A stretch of DNA of 64,000 nt, from the NCBI GenBank assembly GCA_003987775.1, contig RXJD01000016.1, positions 1 through 64,000 on the forward strand, in the 5' to 3' direction. The number at the start of each line of letters is the position of its first letter. The stretch's first letter is position 1. Shown here piece by piece: positions 61,087-64,000 of the stretch. The notes below the pieces were generated by a model. That model saw only the letters and a program-made list of their open reading frames with translations. It was not told the DNA's origin and made no database searches. Source of the stretch: Mycobacterium sp. GTDB taxonomy: Bacteria > Actinomycetota > Actinomycetes > Mycobacteriales > Mycobacteriaceae. A program made the position numbers and the translations under genes.

Positions 61087-61883
61087 CAGACGCAATCGAT
61101 TGCCGGCACCTGACCTATCGCTATGGCCAGCACACGGCCGTCGACGACGTGACTTTCACGGTGCGGCCAGGCGAGACCATGGGTCTGCTCGGCCCCAACG
61201 GTGCCGGCAAGACCACGGTGGTAAGGGTGCTGACCACTCTGGCGCCGGTCCAGCACGGCGAACTGCGCATCTTCGGACTGGATGCGAAAAGCCAGACGAT
61301 CGATATACGAAGCAATATCGGCTATGTGCCACAACAACTTTCCATTGAGACGACGTTGACCGGCCGGCAGAACGTGACCTGGTTCGCCAGGCTGTACGGC
61401 GTCCCGCGGGCCGAGCGGACCCAGCGTGTTGAACAGGCGCTGGCCGCGATGGATCTGCTCGATGTGGCCGACAAGCCCGCATCCAGCTACTCCGGCGGCA
61501 TGGTGCGCCGTCTGGAAGTGGCGCAGGCCCTGGTCAACCGCCCCTCGCTACTGGTGCTGGACGAACCGACCGTCGGCCTGGACCCCATCGCACGCGACGG
61601 TGTCTGGACGCAGGTCCGCCGGATGCAGGAGCAGTTCGGCATGACTGTGCTGTTGACCACCCACTACATGGAAGAAGCGGACGCATTGTGCGACCGGGTC
61701 GCACTGATGCATCGCGGCGCACTGCAGGCCGTGGGCAGCCCTGAGGAGTTGAAGGCGGCCCTGTCGCCGGAGGCCACGCTCGAAGATGTCTTCCGCCACT
61801 ATTCGTCGGCCGGTCTCACCCAAGACTCGTCAGATATCAGCGAAATCCGGGCCGTCAGAAGGGTGGCCCGCCGTGTCGGTTGA
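61083..61883 (+). CDS. ABC transporter ATP-binding protein (DrrA-like)
   Basis: 266 residues. Walker A LLGPNGAGKTTVVRVLTTLA, Q-loop IGYVPQQLSIETTLTGRQNV, signature SYSGGMVRRLEVAQALVNRP, Walker B LLVLDEPTVGLDPIARDGVW, H-loop VLLTTHYMEEADAL. This is the drug-resistance/antibiotic exporter (DrrA, ABC-2) subgroup. The ATG at 61083 overlaps MarR; the end overlaps the permease by 11 bases. Energises export of a lipophilic compound. Confidence 0.93.
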   Translation: MTDAIDCRHLTYRYGQHTAVDDVTFTVRPGETMGLLGPNGAGKTTVVRVLTTLAPVQHGELRIFGLDAKSQTIDIRSNIGYVPQQLSIETTLTGRQNVTWFARLYGVPRAERTQRVEQALAAMDLLDVADKPASSYSGGMVRRLEVAQALVNRPSLLVLDEPTVGLDPIARDGVWTQVRRMQEQFGMTVLLTTHYMEEADALCDRVALMHRGALQAVGSPEELKAALSPEATLEDVFRHYSSAGLTQDSSDISEIRAVRRVARRVG

Positions 61884-62697
61884 TCACACCCCCCCAGTCA
61901 CCTTCGAACTGGTTCGCGCTCCACACGGATTGGACAGGGCCAGAGCGACATTGAGCCGCATCGGCGCGTTCGCGATCGTGGAACTGCAGAAGTTGCGGCA
62001 CGACCGGACCGAGCTCGTGATGAGGATGGTGCAGCCAGCGCTGTGGCTGCTGATCTTCGGCACCACCTTCAGCCACCTGCGCGTGATCGACACCGGCAAC
62101 GTCAGCTATCAGGCGTTCCTGGCCCCCGGCATCATCGCCCAGTCGGCATTGTTCATCTCAATTTTCTATGGCATACAGATCATCTGGGACCGTGATTCGG
62201 GCGTCCTGGCAAAGCTGATGGTGACGCCGGCGCCCGCCTCGGCCCTGATCACCGGCAAGTCGTTCGCTGCCGGGGTGCGGTCGGTGGCACAGGTGGTCGG
62301 CGTGCTGGCGCTGGCCTACGCGACAGGCATCGGGCTTACCGTGAATCCGCTGCGGATTCTGGCGGCAATGGTCGTCGTCATGCTCGGCGCGGCGTTCTTC
62401 GCCTGCCTGTCAATGACATTGGCCGGTCTGGTGCGTAACCGTGATCGCCTGATGGGTATCGGTCAGGCCATCACCATGCCACTGTTCTTCGCCTCCAATG
62501 CGCTGTATCCGGTTGACGTCATGCCGGGCTGGTTGCATGCCCTGAGCAAGGTCAACCCGCTCAGCTACGAGGTCGACGTGCTGCGCGCGCTGTTGATCGG
62601 CACCCCATTTCACCTCGTGGACGTCATCGTGCTGCTGGTGGCGCCGATCGTCGGAATCGTCACCGCGTCAACATTTTTGCGGCGCCTCGTCGCATAG
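61873..62697 (+). CDS. ABC-2 type transporter permease (DrrB-like)
   Basis: 274 residues from the GTG at 61873, which overlaps the ATPase gene by 11 bases. About six membrane spans: MVQPALWLLIFGTTFSHL, FLAPGIIAQSALFISIFYGI, GVRSVAQVVGVLALAYATGI, RILAAMVVVMLGAAFFACLS, GIGQAITMPLFFASNALYPV and VDVIVLLVAPIVGIVTASTF. RDRTELVMRMVQP-like (HDRTELVMRM) before the first span and LYPVDVMPGWLHALSKVNPL are the ABC-2 signature. Pairs with the DrrA-like ATPase as an exporter; M. tuberculosis DrrABC moves phthiocerol lipids. Confidence 0.9.
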   Translation: MSVDHTPPVTFELVRAPHGLDRARATLSRIGAFAIVELQKLRHDRTELVMRMVQPALWLLIFGTTFSHLRVIDTGNVSYQAFLAPGIIAQSALFISIFYGIQIIWDRDSGVLAKLMVTPAPASALITGKSFAAGVRSVAQVVGVLALAYATGIGLTVNPLRILAAMVVVMLGAAFFACLSMTLAGLVRNRDRLMGIGQAITMPLFFASNALYPVDVMPGWLHALSKVNPLSYEVDVLRALLIGTPFHLVDVIVLLVAPIVGIVTASTFLRRLVA

Positions 62698-62826
62698 CGC
62701 ATTCAGCGGCGTACCAAAAGGCGACGATACCCTTCCGGTGGCCATTCGTTACCCGACGGTGACCGGCTGAACTGGTATCCGGCCCGACTCCCAATCGTTA
62801 GCCAACCGCGACAAAGTTCTCCGGCC

Positions 62827-62851
62827 ACGACGGGCTCGCCGGGCCCGTCGT
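62827..62851. terminator. GC-rich stem-loop upstream of fbpC
   Basis: ACGACGGGC-TCGCCGG-GCCCGTCGT is a perfect nine-pair stem followed by CTGTGTTT. It may end the MarR-ABC transcript (stop 62697) or be a leader structure for fbpC (start 62918). The rest of the 220-base gap shows no clear consensus promoter. Confidence 0.5.
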
Positions 62852-62896
62852 CTGTGTTTCACTCGCCCAAGAACAGATTCCACGAGTGGCAGATGA

Positions 62897-63958
<1,062 letters not shown>

Positions 63959-64000
63959 CGGGTTGCCACCAGAGCCACATCGGCAGCAGCGCTACGGCCA

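Overview
The window is chromosomal DNA of a Mycobacterium, most likely a slow grower outside the M. tuberculosis complex. The evidence is uniformly high GC, many F420-dependent enzymes, fadE-type acyl-CoA dehydrogenases, PE-type proteins, an antigen 85C gene, and gene order. From about 6.2 kb to 64 kb the order follows M. tuberculosis H37Rv Rv0161 down to Rv0129c, in reverse: FAD oxidase (Rv0161-like), PE4/PE3-like, TetR (Rv0158-like), fadE2, ptbB, PE2/PE1-like, Rv0149, Rv0148, Rv0147, Rv0146/Rv0145, Rv0144, Rv0143c, Rv0142 to Rv0138, msrA, cyp138, Rv0135c, ephF, Rv0133, fgd2, fadE1, htdZ, fbpC. These assignments are from memory of the H37Rv order and protein lengths; no search was run.

Layout. 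1-6.2 kb: the tail of an IS transposase, a two-domain DUF427 protein, then two divergent acyl-CoA/lipid catabolism operons (thioesterase-LLM oxidoreductase-acyl-CoA dehydrogenase, and SMP-30-thioesterase-TetR). 6.2-10.4 kb: FAD oxidase/SDR/DapB-like operon and a divergent alpha/beta hydrolase. 10.5-27.9 kb: eight PE proteins with a C-terminal PE-PPE serine hydrolase domain, all on the + strand, split 2 + 6 by TetR, a 41-codon gene, a DUF1348 gene, fadE2 and ptbB. The genes encoding transhydrogenase (pntAa/Ab/B), which sit in that gap in H37Rv, are absent. 27.9-36.3 kb: a leftward run of small redox proteins, quinone oxidoreductase, SDR, aldehyde dehydrogenase, two methyltransferases, TetR and pirin. 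36.4-47.6 kb: ClC channel, Dps, DNA glycosylase, small NTF2/DUF427 proteins, msrA, cyp138 with its TetR, a TOBE/alcohol dehydrogenase pair and ephF. 47.6-56.4 kb: a block not present at this place in H37Rv (sulfotransferase, TetR, DUF1214, LLM, SRPBCC, acyl desaturase with its reductase and TetR, DUF5709, SDR). 56.4-64 kb: GNAT, fgd2, fadE1, htdZ, an inserted phosphoesterase/MarR/ABC exporter module, and fbpC.

The most notable feature is the PE-PPE hydrolase array: the four-gene PE1-PE4 set of H37Rv has become eight genes here. Each keeps the YxxxE secretion motif and the GxSxS nucleophile, and most have their own promoter. Several candidate operators are also clear (pirin/ClC, cyp138/TetR, desaturase/TetR, MarR/ABC), and many promoters have the TAnnnT-N6/7-start-codon spacing of leaderless mycobacterial transcripts. 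No tRNA, rRNA, CRISPR array or complete IS was seen. No stretch over 300 bases lacks a gene; the longest gap (32497-32773) holds a gene fossil.
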